64,000 bases of DNA from JBGRPZ01 sp041725955 (GCA_041725955.1 JBGRQE010000001.1:1-64000); one strand, 5' to 3'; positions 17,971-29,800 are shown, numbered from the stretch's first letter. Notes: generated by a model not told the origin, from the letters alone. Program-made: numbers and translations.

Positions 17971-18657
17971 ATGAAAAAGGTTTGTGTGTTGTTGTGTGCT
18001 CTTTTGTTTTCTCTTTCTGGTCGTAGTCAAACTATTACTTTTCAGGCGGGGCCAGCTATTTCTCATATTGACATGATGCTTGATGTTTCGGGTTATCAGT
18101 ATAAAGTTCGGAGTGAGACATTTGTTGGCTTTTCTGCTTTTTTAGGGGTAGATTATCTTGAGAAGAAATACTTTCATTTATCATCCAATTTGGGGTATAT
18201 ACAAAAGGGAGGTGAATATAATGAGTTTCCTGAGGAATTGAGCTTTTTTATTCAGTTTTTACCTGGATACGATTTTCAGGGAATGAAAGGAATATTGGAT
18301 TATGTTTCAGTAAATACCCTTGTGAATTTAAAATATCCTATAGCAGGTAAGGTGACGCCATATATTAGTTTTGGCCCAAGGGTGGACTATCTTTTTGATT
18401 TCAACGATTTATTTGTAAAGTATGAAGAGATTAATGAGATTGGTAAATTATCCTATGGTTTACTGTTAGGTGGAGGTGTCAAATACCGATACAATAGAAT
18501 GTCTTTTGGTGTTCGTTCAGATTATTATCTGAACTTTGTGAAAGTAGCAGATGAAAAAATTGATTATGAAGAGTTAGAAAAACTTGGTTTGGAAGCTAGA
18601 ATTAGTGTTGAAGATAAAGTTTATTCTCTTCAGTTTAGTATTGGATACCATTTTTAG
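17971..18657 (+). CDS. Porin-family outer-membrane beta-barrel protein
   Basis: 228 residues from the ATG at 17971 (an in-frame TTG at 17959 is less likely). Signal peptide MKKVCVLLCALLFSLSGRSQ, then alternating hydrophobic strands and a C-terminal aromatic YSLQFSIGYHF, typical of small eight-strand barrels of the OMP_b-brl_2 type. Role unknown. It is followed 149 bases later by a histidine kinase gene on the same strand that appears to have its own promoter. Confidence 0.8.
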   Translation: MKKVCVLLCALLFSLSGRSQTITFQAGPAISHIDMMLDVSGYQYKVRSETFVGFSAFLGVDYLEKKYFHLSSNLGYIQKGGEYNEFPEELSFFIQFLPGYDFQGMKGILDYVSVNTLVNLKYPIAGKVTPYISFGPRVDYLFDFNDLFVKYEEINEIGKLSYGLLLGGGVKYRYNRMSFGVRSDYYLNFVKVADEKIDYEELEKLGLEARISVEDKVYSLQFSIGYHF

Positions 18658-18772
18658 GTCCTTTGTTGTTTGTTTTTTGTTTTTTATAACAGATGTTAGA
18701 ATAGAGCTAAAAAAACTATCAAAATGTTTATGCTTCTGGTTTTATTTTCATTTATGTTTTTTTAGCTTTGCT

Positions 18773-18780
18773 TTTCTTCA
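18773..18780 (+). promoter_or_regulatory. Possible -7 box ahead of the hybrid histidine kinase gene
   Basis: TAGCTTTG fits TAnnTTTG and lies 26 bases before the ATG at 18807. It falls inside the longer open frame that begins at TTG 18768, which argues for the ATG start. No clear -33 box. Confidence 0.35.
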
Positions 18781-18806
18781 AAAATGGATTCCAAAAGGGC
18801 AGAATT

Positions 18807-20588
18807 ATGAAATTTGATTTAGAAGGTCTTGAACGTAAGTTCAAAGAACTTGGGTGTGAGGCTGAAGATGATGAAATTAAAAAAGAAATCATTGATGATG
18901 TAATTGCTTTACGAAGGAAGTTGTTTCAGTATTCAAAGAAGAGGGGAAAAGAAATAGATTGTTGTGACATATTAAAGAAATTCTTTCCAGATGATTCTTT
19001 TTTCCAGAAATTAGAACGTAATGTTGAAGAAATTTTTGAAGGAATCTTTAGGCATCTTCCGGTGATGTTCTATATACAAGATTATAGTATGCGATTTAGG
19101 GTGGTTAATAATCGTTTATGCAGTTTCTTTGGTTTAAGTAAGGATGAAATTATTGGTCGCCGCCCTCATGATATAGTGAAGTATTGGAACTCTAATAACT
19201 ATGATAGTAAGTTTCGTTATGTATTAGAACAAAACACTCCTGTTTATGGAATAAAAGATAGTTTTGTTATTGAAAATAGACCCAACTGGGTTGTTACAAA
19301 TATATCTCCTGTATCTACTGATAAGGATGTGATTCTTGGAGCAATAGGAATATCCTGGGATTTAACCGAAATGAAAGAACAGGAAAGAAACCTGAAAAAC
19401 TCCAGGTTGAAAGCTGTTGAGGCCAACGAGGCTAGGGGGTTGTTTATCGCAAAACTTTCTCATGAAGTTCGAACTCCTGTTACCAATATTGTTGGGATGA
19501 CAGAGATCCTGCTCGGAACTTCCCTCGATTCAGAGCAAAGAGATTATCTTGCCGCAGTTTCTTCTTCGAGTAAAAATTTATTGAATTTAGTTAATGATGT
19601 ATTAGATTTTTCTAAAATAGAATCGGGGAATATTCGCTTGCATTATGAAAGTTTTGATTTGCGAAAAGTGTTGAATGAAGTCTTTTATGAGCTAAGGTTG
19701 TTTTCGGAATCTAAGGGTTTGTTTTTTGAAATAGATGTTGATAAACAGGTTCCTCAGGAAATTAATGGTGATTCATACCGTCTAAAACAAGTTTTGTTAA
19801 ATCTAGCCAATAATGCTATTAAATTTACCGAAGATGGTGGAGTTAGTATTTTCGTGCATTTAATAAAAGAAGAAAGTGATTCTGAAACCATTAAGCTAGG
19901 ATTTCGGGTAAAAGATACAGGTTTGGGTATTGCCGATAAAGATCAGGAAAAGGTGTTTTCAATTTTTTCTCAATCCAATCAATTAACTTGGAATCAGCAG
20001 TATTTAGGCTATGGTTTGGGGCTCCCAATTTGCAAAGGTTTGGTCGAATTGATGAATGGTTCTATTTTCTTACAGAGTGAGTTAGGGAAGGGTAGTGAGT
20101 TTTTATTTACAATTCAGGCAAGAATTGTCGATTCTAAATGTTTAATTAATGATTCACAGCAAGTACAATTGCCTAATAAAAATACTATGGATGAGAAGGT
20201 AAATATAAAGGTATTATTGGTTGAAGATAATTTTTTGAATCAACGAATTATTTCACATCATTTATCCAACTCGGGTATAGACTTTGACGCATGTAAGAAT
20301 GGTGTTGAGGGTGTTGATACTTTTTGTTCTGGCAAAGAATATGATTTGATATTAATGGATGTTCAAATGCCATTGATGGATGGGTTTGAGGCAACACAAA
20401 AAATCAGAGCCTTTGAAGTTACCAAATATGGATTGCCAAGAGTGCCTATTGTTGCATTGACGGCAAATGCCATGAAGGGGGATAAAGAGAAATGTATAAG
20501 TTATGGTATGTCTGATTATATTAGCAAACCTTTTTCTGGAGAAGAATTAATAAATATTATAAAAAAGAATTTAATAATCCGGGAATGA
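18807..20588 (+). CDS. Hybrid sensor histidine kinase with PAS and receiver domains
   Basis: 593 residues from the ATG at 18807. Order: an N-terminal helical part (1-70), a PAS domain (about 75-185, FYIQDYSMRFRVVNNRLCSFFGL), HisKA with phospho-acceptor His219 in LSHEVRTPVTN, HATPase_c (N box NLANNAIKF, G boxes DTGLGIAD and GYGLGLPI), and a C-terminal receiver (LLVEDNFLNQRI, Asp518 in LILMDVQMP, Lys in YISKPFS). No TM segments, so it is a cytoplasmic sensor. The output partner is not nearby. The stop overlaps the start of the TauE-type gene (ATGA), so the two are translated together and the kinase may be linked to sulfur or anion export. Confidence 0.92.
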   Translation: MKFDLEGLERKFKELGCEAEDDEIKKEIIDDVIALRRKLFQYSKKRGKEIDCCDILKKFFPDDSFFQKLERNVEEIFEGIFRHLPVMFYIQDYSMRFRVVNNRLCSFFGLSKDEIIGRRPHDIVKYWNSNNYDSKFRYVLEQNTPVYGIKDSFVIENRPNWVVTNISPVSTDKDVILGAIGISWDLTEMKEQERNLKNSRLKAVEANEARGLFIAKLSHEVRTPVTNIVGMTEILLGTSLDSEQRDYLAAVSSSSKNLLNLVNDVLDFSKIESGNIRLHYESFDLRKVLNEVFYELRLFSESKGLFFEIDVDKQVPQEINGDSYRLKQVLLNLANNAIKFTEDGGVSIFVHLIKEESDSETIKLGFRVKDTGLGIADKDQEKVFSIFSQSNQLTWNQQYLGYGLGLPICKGLVELMNGSIFLQSELGKGSEFLFTIQARIVDSKCLINDSQQVQLPNKNTMDEKVNIKVLLVEDNFLNQRIISHHLSNSGIDFDACKNGVEGVDTFCSGKEYDLILMDVQMPLMDGFEATQKIRAFEVTKYGLPRVPIVALTANAMKGDKEKCISYGMSDYISKPFSGEELINIIKKNLIIRE

Positions 20589-21379
20589 CCTATTTTGAAG
20601 TGATTTCATTAGTTGTAGCCGGTTTATTAGTTGGTTTTATAAATACTTTAGCAGGAGGGGGATCTGTAATTTCTTTATCTGTGCTAATGCTTCTGGGTTT
20701 ATCGCCAAGTATGGCTAATGGGACTAACCGTATTGCAATTACCATTCAAACTTTTACTGCCAGTCTGAGTTTTAAAAAGCAAAATGTTTTAGAAACAAAA
20801 ACAGCTATACGTTTAGCTATTCCAGAAATTATAGGTTCGCTTCTAGGAGCTTGGATTGCTGTTGATATTCCTGAATGGATATTCAAAAGAGCAATGGGTG
20901 TTATTCTATTGTTTATGCTTGTTCTTATGAGTTTAAAACCTCAGAAATATTTATATGGAAAATCTGATGGTAAACAAAGCAAACTCACATACAAAAGCAT
21001 TATTCTATTCTTCTTTATAGGACTTTATGGAGGATTTATTCACGTTGGAGTTGGTTATATTCTACTTGCAGGAATTATACTGGGCTTAGGAAAAGATTTA
21101 GTAAAAGCTAATGCTATAAAGGTATTTATGGTTTTGCTTTATGCCCCTTTTACTTTATTGATTTTTCTTTTAAACGATCAGGTAAATTGGAGTTATGGAC
21201 TAATAATGACAATAGGAAATGTTGTTGGTGCCTTAATTGCTGCTCGTTTGGCAGTGAAAAAAGGAGTTGAGTTTATTAGATGGGTTGTTATTGTTGTTAT
21301 ATTAATAACTTCCATGCAATTATTGGGTATAGTTGATCTTGGTGTTTTATTTCAAGAATTTAGGGCTAAGGGTGTCTGA
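20585..21379 (+). CDS. TauE/SafE-family membrane transporter (sulfite exporter type)
   Basis: 264 residues with about eight TM segments. The N-terminal LVGFINTLAGGGSVISL and the matching second-half GLYGGFIHVGVGYILLAG are the two repeat signatures of the TauE/SafE (TSUP) family, which moves organosulfonates, sulfite or sulfoacetate. The start overlaps the kinase stop by four bases. The last 33 bases overlap the end of the convergent gene at 21347. Confidence 0.88.
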   Translation: MTYFEVISLVVAGLLVGFINTLAGGGSVISLSVLMLLGLSPSMANGTNRIAITIQTFTASLSFKKQNVLETKTAIRLAIPEIIGSLLGAWIAVDIPEWIFKRAMGVILLFMLVLMSLKPQKYLYGKSDGKQSKLTYKSIILFFFIGLYGGFIHVGVGYILLAGIILGLGKDLVKANAIKVFMVLLYAPFTLLIFLLNDQVNWSYGLIMTIGNVVGALIAARLAVKKGVEFIRWVVIVVILITSMQLLGIVDLGVLFQEFRAKGV

Positions 21380-21826
21380 TTGCTTCTTTCCTTGCTGTTG
21401 ATTATTATAGCAGTTATTTTCTTTATGATTTTGTCTGTTTCTATGTCTGTATTTTCTTCCGGGATTAAAAAGTCTTTTCCTTAAATAAGACTTACGTAAA
21501 TGTTTGTATTTCTTGGCTTGATTAGCTGATAGATGAGGAATTAATTCCTTTTCGAGTGAATCCAGAAGTTCTTTAGCATTTTGTTTGTAGTCGGAAGTAA
21601 GATTTTGGAATCGAATTCCATAATCATTTAAGATCGGGTAGATTTCTTTTTTTTGCTCTTTAGTTGGTTTTAGTACATGATAATATCTTTTTACAAAGCC
21701 AGAGTTTGTAGTAAAGTTACGCGAATTGTGTATATGTTTCACCATTATGCTTTGAGCTACAAGAAAGCCAATAACAAAACCTATTATAAGGGTGACAATT
21801 AAACTAATCCAAGCTTTATATTTCAT
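21347..21826 (-). CDS. Membrane-anchored periplasmic sensor-like protein (CnrX/Spy-like)
   Basis: 159 residues: an N-terminal TM anchor (about 7-27), then a helical, charged periplasmic domain with LKPTKEQKKEIYPILNDY and a second long helix around LLDSLEKELIPHLSANQAKKYKHL, the helical-hairpin pattern of the heavy-metal resistance/Spy/CpxP group. The C-terminus is rich in Arg, Asn, Gln and Lys. It is third in an operon with a sigma factor and an anti-sigma-like protein, like CnrX in the CnrYXH system; assignment to that role is inference. No metal-binding His/Met cluster is obvious. Confidence 0.6.
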   Translation of the reverse strand: MKYKAWISLIVTLIIGFVIGFLVAQSIMVKHIHNSRNFTTNSGFVKRYYHVLKPTKEQKKEIYPILNDYGIRFQNLTSDYKQNAKELLDSLEKELIPHLSANQAKKYKHLRKSYLRKRLFNPGRKYRHRNRQNHKENNCYNNQQQGKKQSDTLSPKFLK

Positions 21827-21837
21827 TATTTTTAGTT

Positions 21838-22239
21838 TTAGTAATAAATGGATGCTGTTAATGTATCAAGATTTGCATAATTACTTCTTAGCAGTTCAAA
21901 GAAATCTAGGCCTTCTGTAAGCAAAATTACACATATAATAATGACAATAGCAGCGGTTCCTGTCCACGCAACTCTTTTAAATGCTTGAAATACTGAAAGT
22001 GAAAAGTTTGATACATTACTTACAGCATTTGCTGCAATCTGACTCATTACTTTGCTTGAGAAATATGGATTGAAATCGTACTTCTTTTCCCTTAAAGCTT
22101 CACGGATTGCCAAATATTTTTTTTGATCAGAGGCTAGGATCTTATCTTTGGAAATTGCCTCTTCAAGCTCGGCTATTTCCTTTGTCGATAGATCTTTGTC
22201 GAGTGATTTTAGCAGTATTTTATTTGTTTTTATTTCCAT
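21838..22239 (-). CDS. Single-pass membrane protein, probable anti-sigma factor
   Basis: 133 residues: a cytoplasmic N-terminal part with LSTKEIAELEEAISKDKIL, the pattern found in small Bacteroidota anti-sigma proteins, a single TM helix (about 93-110, TGTAAIVIIICVILL) and a short periplasmic tail. It overlaps the sigma factor gene by ten bases and precedes the periplasmic sensor gene by 11 bases. By position and topology it should hold the sigma factor inactive; no family signature proves this. Confidence 0.65.
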   Translation of the reverse strand: MEIKTNKILLKSLDKDLSTKEIAELEEAISKDKILASDQKKYLAIREALREKKYDFNPYFSSKVMSQIAANAVSNVSNFSLSVFQAFKRVAWTGTAAIVIIICVILLTEGLDFFELLRSNYANLDTLTASIYY

Positions 22240-22787
22240 GTTTTTTCCAGATCTATTTTTAATTTCTTCTGAGCACGAGCAAGGCGCGATAAAACAGTTC
22301 CACTAGGTAGGTTTAATATTTCGGCAGTTTCTTTTACGCTATATCCTTCAATAAGACGCAAAATTACTACAGTTTTGAACTTGGGTTCTAGTTTTTGCAG
22401 CGCTTGATCTACAGAATCCTTGATTTCATATGCTTTAAATGTTTGTTCTTCCTGACCTAGACTTTTCTCTTTTCCTTCAAAAATACTAAGGCTAAGCCAT
22501 CTTTTCTTATTTCTTTTCTTTATTGCATTTAGGCATAAGTTTATTGTAATTCGAATTGCCCATGTTTTTATGCTTGCTTCTCCTTTAAATGTGTTTATTG
22601 AGCGATAAATTTGAATAAAAACCTCTTGTCCAATGTCTTCGGCCTCTTCCTGGTTTCCAAGCATATTTACAGCAGTGGTTGCTACAGATGTTTGTAAGGA
22701 TTCTACGAGTTCCTTAAAAGCCTGTTGATTGCCATTTTTTATTTCTTGGATAAGGATAGATTCCTTCGTTTTATTTGTTTTCTTCAC
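22230..22787 (-). CDS. ECF RNA polymerase sigma factor
   Basis: 185 residues with sigma region 2 (NMLGNQEEAEDIGQEVFIQIYRSINTFKG, the DIxQExF promoter-melting region) and region 4 (LEPKFKTVVILRLIEGYSVKETAEIL, then SGTVLSRLARAQKKLK). No C-terminal extension. First gene of a three-gene operon with overlapping or 11-base junctions, so it is likely autoregulated and held by the downstream membrane protein. Confidence 0.93.
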   Translation of the reverse strand: MKKTNKTKESILIQEIKNGNQQAFKELVESLQTSVATTAVNMLGNQEEAEDIGQEVFIQIYRSINTFKGEASIKTWAIRITINLCLNAIKKRNKKRWLSLSIFEGKEKSLGQEEQTFKAYEIKDSVDQALQKLEPKFKTVVILRLIEGYSVKETAEILNLPSGTVLSRLARAQKKLKIDLEKTWK

Positions 22788-23156
22788 TCAAAAAATAATA
22801 AGAAGATTAGATATTTTCTTTCATTATTGAATCTGTTTCAAAAAATGTTCCGTTTTTCTTTCTTTTTTAGACAATTCTAATTGTAAAATTATTCCCTAAG
22901 AGAATAAAAAAAAGTTTTTTTTGTTCGTAAATCCAAAGCTTTTACTAAACTTATAGCCTGAGGTTGAATAAAATCTTCTTCCTTGGAAGGAAATGATTTG
23001 TTAATTCTGATTTGTGTTTTATCTTTGAAGAAGTTTTGGGTATAAAATTATTATATATTCTTAATCTGTAAGAAAATGTATTTTATTTTTATTTTTGCCC
23101 TATTAAAGGCTGAAAATTTTAGCTTGATAAAAACAGGACGAATAAGGACATAAATT
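22788..23156. other. Divergent intergenic region, ECF sigma operon and ruvA
   Basis: About 370 very AT-rich bases. It must hold promoters for both directions. TATTTTTG at 23090-23097 fits a -7 box for ruvA, 60 bases before its ATG, without a good -33 box. I see no small gene or structured RNA. Confidence 0.4.
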
Positions 23157-23738
23157 ATGTATTCCTACATTTCTGGAAAATTAGTTGAGAAAAATCCTAC
23201 TTATGTAGTAGTCGATGTGAATGGGGTTGGATATTTTATTCATGTATCTTTAACCACTTATTCAGAACTCGGAGATGAGGAATTTGTAAAACTATTTACT
23301 CATCTCATTGTAAAAGAAGACGCACATAATCTTTTTGGATTTAAGACTGAAAAAGAACGAACTCTTTTTGTACATTTAATTTCAGTTTCTGGAGTGGGTG
23401 CCAATACAGCACGTCTAATTTTGTCCTCTCTTACTCCTGAAGAGGTATACTCTGCAATTGTAAATGAACAAGCAAAAATTCTGCAATCAGTAAAAGGTAT
23501 AGGTGGAAAAACGGCTCAACGCCTTGTGCTTGATCTTAAAGATAAGCTTCAAAAAGAAGACTTTGCTGTTACAGGTAGAAGTATTAGCCAAATTGCAATT
23601 AGAGAAGAAGCCCTTGCTGGGCTTGTTGTTCTTGGTTTTAACAAAAATACAGTATCTAAAGCTTTAGATAAACTCCTCGACGCTAAGGGCGAATTAAGCG
23701 TTGAAGAGCTGATAAAAGGAGCTTTAAAAATATTATAG
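23157..23738 (+). CDS. ruvA: Holliday junction branch migration protein RuvA
   Basis: 193 residues. Domain I, an OB fold, begins MYSYISGKLVEKNPTYVVVDVNGVGYFI; domain II has the helix-hairpin-helix pairs SVSGVGANTARLIL and SVKGIGGKTAQRLVLDL; domain III (from about 145) binds RuvB. It tetramerises on the four-way junction during recombination repair. It stands immediately upstream of sprA, an order kept in many Bacteroidota although the two functions are unrelated. Confidence 0.96.
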   Translation: MYSYISGKLVEKNPTYVVVDVNGVGYFIHVSLTTYSELGDEEFVKLFTHLIVKEDAHNLFGFKTEKERTLFVHLISVSGVGANTARLILSSLTPEEVYSAIVNEQAKILQSVKGIGGKTAQRLVLDLKDKLQKEDFAVTGRSISQIAIREEALAGLVVLGFNKNTVSKALDKLLDAKGELSVEELIKGALKIL

Positions 23739-23819
23739 AGTAAAAAAATTGAAGGATTTATTCCTAATTGAGCGGGGAGTAAATGCACAAATTATTGTAT
23801 CATCAAAAGGGTTGTTCCA

Positions 23820-26800
23820 TTGAAAAGAGTCGAGAAGTTTTTCTTTAGATTGTTTTTTTTGTTTTTAGCTTTTGGAACCATAATCGCGATAGCTTCTCCT
23901 GCAAAGAGAAGATTTGTGGAGCCGTTGGACTTACTCAATGATGGAGAAGTTGCTCCCCCAGATTCTTTGGGAAGCGACACCTCTCTCAATTTGCGGTATC
24001 CAATTCCTCCTACTACCGATCAGATAAGTGGTGATAAAAATCCGATATATCTAAAAACACCTTCCAATCTTAAAAAAGAGGTAGTGTATGATGCCGAGTC
24101 TAATACGTATTTGATTTATGAGAAAATTGGAGATCGAAGAGTAGGGAAACCTAAATCTCTTACTCCAGAGGAATATCTTAAATACGATATGAATAGCTCT
24201 GTAAATAACTACTGGAAAGATAGAGTAATTAGTGAGGAAGCTGCCGGTAGTGATCGGATTATTCCTCAGATTTATATTCGAAATAAAATATTCGAGACCA
24301 TTTTTGGTAGTAATGTTGTTGATATTCGGCCAACTGGTTTTGCTGAACTGAAATTTGGCTTAAGGACAAATAAAAATAACGATAATACTAAACCTGAAAG
24401 AGCAAGAAAACAAGTCAATTTTGATTTCGACATGAATATACAAGCCAATGTATTGGCTAAGATTGGAGATAAAATTGAACTAAACTTTAAATATAATACT
24501 CAAGCAACCTTTGATTTTGATAATAAACTGAAACTTCGTTATGAAGGTAAGGAAGATGAAATAATAAAACTTATTGAAGCTGGTAATGTTAGCCTACCGC
24601 TAAATTCTCAGCTTATTCAAGGTAGCCAAAGTTTGTTTGGTATAAAAACTCAATTGAAGTTTGGACGTACCACCGTTACTGGTATTTTCTCGCAACAAGA
24701 GAGTGAAGTGAAAAATATTACCGTTCAGGGTGGGGCGCAGCAGAATAAGTTTAAACTTACTGCTCTGGATTATGAAGAAAATAAACACTTCTTTATTGGT
24801 CACTATTTTCGTGATAATTATGAAAAAGGACTTACCGACTTGCCTGTTGTTTCTTCAAACGTAAATATTACTAAAATAGAAGTATGGGTAACCAATGTTG
24901 GACCTCCTATTGATCAGAATAGAAATATTATTTCTTTTCAGGACTTAGGAGAAGGTTTGGATAATAATTTAAATAACCCGAATCGTGTAAAAGTTAATCC
25001 TGCCGACAATGATAAAGGCTATCCCGATAATAATGCCAACGACCTATATGCACGCTTGCTTCAAAATGCGGCGCAATTAAGAGATATTAATACCGTAACT
25101 CAATACCTTCAATCCGCAGGTTATACCCCCGGTTCTGATTTTGAAAAATTAGAGGGAGCACGCAAGTTAGAACCTAATGAATATACTATAAATTCTAAGT
25201 TAGGTTTTATATCCCTTAATTATGTCTCATTAAAATCTGATCAGGTATTGGCTGTGGCTTTCCAGTATCAGGTAATTGGTGATGAAAATAAGGTGTATCA
25301 AGTGGGTGAATTTTCCGATCAGGGAATTAATACCCCTGATGCATTGGTGGTGAAATTATTGAAACCAGTAAATACCAATACTCGATACAAGCTTTGGGAT
25401 TTGATGATGAAGAACGTTTATAAAATCGATGCGACTCGAATTAATAAACAGGGATTCATTATGAATATCCTTTATCAGGGTGGTGCAGAAAATATTCCTA
25501 CTGGTTATTTTAGAGATGATATTCCAGGAATACAAAGTGTTCCTTTGATTAACCTTTTTGGACTGGATAATCTAAACCAGCAACTGGTACCTGTACCCGG
25601 TGGTGATGGTATTTTTGACTTTGTAGACAATGCTTCTTCAAATGGAGGAACAATTGAATCTTCGAATGGGCGGATTTATTTTACTAAACTAGAACCTTTT
25701 GGCTCGTATCTAAGCAAGCTGTTTGAAGAAAAAGGAGATGCTGGTGCTGGTAGAAGATATGCTTTCGATTCTTTATATACTACTACCAAGAGTAGAGCGG
25801 AGCAATTTCCCGACAAAAATAAATTCTTCCTTGAAGGGTATTATAAATCTCAGGGCGGATCCGAAATTGAATTAAATGCTTTTAATGTTCCTCAGGGATC
25901 AGTGAAAGTTACTGCAGGAGGAAGAACCCTTGTTGAAAATGTTGATTATGTTGTTGAATATACTTCTGGTAGGGTTCGTATTATTAATGAAGGAATTTTA
26001 AATTCTGGTACCCCTATTAATATTTCTCTGGAAAGTAAATCGCTTTTTAATCTCCAGAAAAAAAGAATGATGGGATTAAGATTCGACCATGAAATCAGTA
26101 AAGACTTTTACTTTGGTGGTACTCTGTTGAATTTGCATGAACGTCCGCTTACTCAAAAAGTTAATTATGGAGATGATCCAATTTCCAATACTATATGGGG
26201 TGTAGATTTGCACTATCAGACAAAGTCTAGATGGTTGACAAAAATGATCGATAAGCTGCCGCTTATTAGTACCAGTAAGGAATCGGTAATTTCTGTTGAT
26301 GCTGAATTTGCTCATTTTATTCCTGGCTATGCTAAAGTTATTGGTCAAACAGGTACATCTTATGTTGATGATTTTGATGGAACAAAAAGTACTATTGACC
26401 TAAGGAATCCTTATGATTGGTATTTGGCGAGTACACCTCAAGGTCAGTCTGATTTGTTTCCAGAAGCAACTGACCCTAATTCAGGATGGAGATTTCGTTA
26501 TAATGTAGCTTTGATAAATTGGTATTATATAGATCCTTTATTCTATGCGAGTGGCTCTCGTCCCGGAGGAGTTCCTTCCGATGACCAAATGAAGAGTCAG
26601 TATTATCAAAAGTCATATAGTGAGCAAGATTTATTTCCTTCTAAAACCTCTCAATATCAAAATAGTGTTCGACTTCAACCTTTTGAGGTTTCTTACTATC
26701 CAGACGAAAGAGGTCCATATAACTACGATACTGAAACTATTACTAATGAAGATAAATTAGAAGATCCAGAGTCTCGTTGGGGAGGTATTATGCGTCCGAT

Positions 26801-29800
26801 AACCACTACCGATTTTGAATCGGCTAATGTGGAATATGTTGAGTTTTGGCTATTAGATCCATTCTTGAAGTCGGAAGATTATCCCAATAATGAAGATAAT
26901 GGAGGGTCTCTGTATATTGATTTAGGTACTGTTTCGGAAGACGTTCTACGAAGTGGTCGTAAAGCTTTTGAAAATGGGTTACCTACAGGGCCTGATGATA
27001 CAGAAACTTTGGTGGATAAGACTACTTGGGGTATAGTTCCTAGAATTCAAGCTATTGATGATAACTTTAGTACAGTTCCAGGTGCTAGAGAATATCAGGA
27101 TGTAGGTTATAATGGTCTTGGAGGTGATGCTGAACGTGAGTTTTTACAACCTGATTTTCTTAGCAAAATTCAATCAAAGCTTCTTCCTGAGGTATATGAC
27201 AGACGTTATGATGATCCTTCTTCTGATAAGTTTAAGTACTTCAAAAACGCAAGTTATGATAATAATGCGGAATATAACATCGTCCGTAATCGCTATAAAA
27301 AGTATAATAATCCTTCAGGCAATACCCCTGAAAATAGCACTGAAATATATAGTCGTCGACCAAATACAGAAGATATTAATGGAGATAATACACTTTCTGA
27401 ATTTGAGAATTATTTCCAGTATAAGATTGATCTTCGTCCCGATAAATTACAGGTTGAAGGAGATAACTTTATAACTGATATTAGAGATGACTTTGACGAA
27501 AGTAAGGCTACATACGGCACACGTTGGATTCAATTCCGTATTCCTATTGATAAGTTTGAGCGTATTGTAGGTAATATTGAAGATTTTAAGTCGATCCGAT
27601 ATATGCGAATGTTTATGAAAGGCTTTAAACGTCCTGTGCATTTGCGTTTTGCTACATTAGATTTAGTGAGAAATAATTGGAGAAGATATAACCAGAGTTT
27701 ATTAGCTCCTGGCGAATATATTCCAGATGATAATCCTCGTACTACCTTTGAAATTGGGGCCGTTAACTTTGAGGAAAATAATGATAGAAGTCCAGTTAAC
27801 TACGTCCTTCCTCCAGGAGTTAAGCGTGAAGAGATCTTGGGAGCGGCAAATGTTTATGCTCAAAATGAACAATCTTTAGTTTTAAAAGTAGGTGAATTAG
27901 GAGATGGAGATTCCAGAGCTGCCTTTAAGACAACTCGTTTTGATTTTAGGCAATATGGACATTTGAAAATGTATATCCATGCTGAAAATTCAGAGGATGC
28001 AAAGGAAACGGAACGAGGAACCTTAAACGCTTTTGTTCGTATTGGTTCTGATTTCACGCAAAACTATTATGAATATGAGATTCCATTAACATTTACTACG
28101 AAAGGCGACAATCTGGATACAGAAGTTTGGCCTGCAGGAAATATTATGGATATCGATTTAAAGCAATTGGTAAACTTTAAAGTAGAGCGGAATGAGTTTA
28201 TCTTTAAAGGGAATTCACGTATTCAAAAAAATATACCTTATAAGATATCTGTTCCAGAAACAGATGGTCATGTAGTTACTATTTTAGGTAATCCTTCAAT
28301 TAGTGATGTGGCTGCTGTTATGATTGGTGTTAGAAATCCAAAAACGGGCACAAGCACAATCCTACCTGTTGATGATGGTAGAAACGTAAGTGCTGAGATT
28401 TGGGTAAATGAGTTGCGAGTAACCGATTTTAATAAAAATGGAGGATGGGCTGCCACAGCTCGATTGTCTGCTGATTTAGCTGATTTAGGTCGTGTAGTTG
28501 TTAGTGGAAAACACAGTACTGCAGGTTTTGGTTCCCTAGAACAGCGCTTGGGCGAAACTTCCAGAGAGGCTACAACTCAGTTTGATGTTTCTACCGATAT
28601 GGAACTTGGTAAATTTACTCCAGAAGATTGGGGTATACGTGTTCCTATGCACTTTGATTATTCTGAATCACATATTAAACCAGAATATAATCCTCTCGAT
28701 CCTGATATTAAACTTAAAGATCAATTGTCGAGAATGGATTCTGAGGCACAAAGGAATGACCTCGAAAAACGTGTTATCGATTATACACAACGCAAGAGTA
28801 TAAACTTTGTGAATGTGAGAAAAGATCGCGTTGGTACGAAGAAAAAGAAAGATGGTAAGCCTCGTAAGCCGCAGCTTTACGATATCGAAAACCTAAGTGC
28901 TACCTACGCTTATTCTGAAACCTATCATAGAAATATAGATATCCAATATGAATTGGAACGTAGATTTAATGGAGGTTTGAGTTATAACTTTACAACTTCT
29001 CCTAAACCTATTAGACCATTCCGTAAGATTAAGATATTTAGTAAATCCAAACACTTAACCTTTATTCGCGACTTTAACTTTTTCTTGATTCCAAAGAGTT
29101 TGACTTTTAATACTCAGATGAACCGTATGTATCAGGTTTCTCAGTATAGAGCAAAGAGTGAGGGAGATGTTATTATTAAACCTACTTCTTTATGGGATTG
29201 GAACTGGAGTCGTAACTATGGCTTTCGTTGGGATTTGAGTAAGAGTTTAGCTATCGATTATAATTCTACCGCTCAAGCATATATTCATGAGCCTACAGGG
29301 CAGATTGTAAACGGCGGTACTAATGTTCAGGTAAATGCCGATATGTATGAAATTCCAAATAAATGGAAGTTAACTGGAGATATTTGGAATCAGATATTTG
29401 ATTTGGGCGACCTTCGAAATTTCAATCAAAGGGTAAATGTAAGTTATAAACTCCCATTTAATAAGTTCTATATATTAGATTGGATTAATGGTAGTGCGAT
29501 TTATTCTGCTAACTATACCTTTATAGTACCATCGATAAACTTGGCTTATGTACCTAAAGATGCTAATGGTGACCCAATACAGAATCCTGCAGCAACTGAT
29601 TTCTTGGGAAATAATATTGAGAATTCAAATACCAAGCAAATTAATGGTACTTTTGATTTGACTAAGCTATATAATAAGGTTCCTTATTTTAAGAAAATAA
29701 ACTCTAATACTTCAAGAGGATTAAGAACATCACGAAGACCGGGAAATGTTAAGTCAGTTTCTGCAATTCGTATGAATACTACTGATAAAGTTGGTATGGC

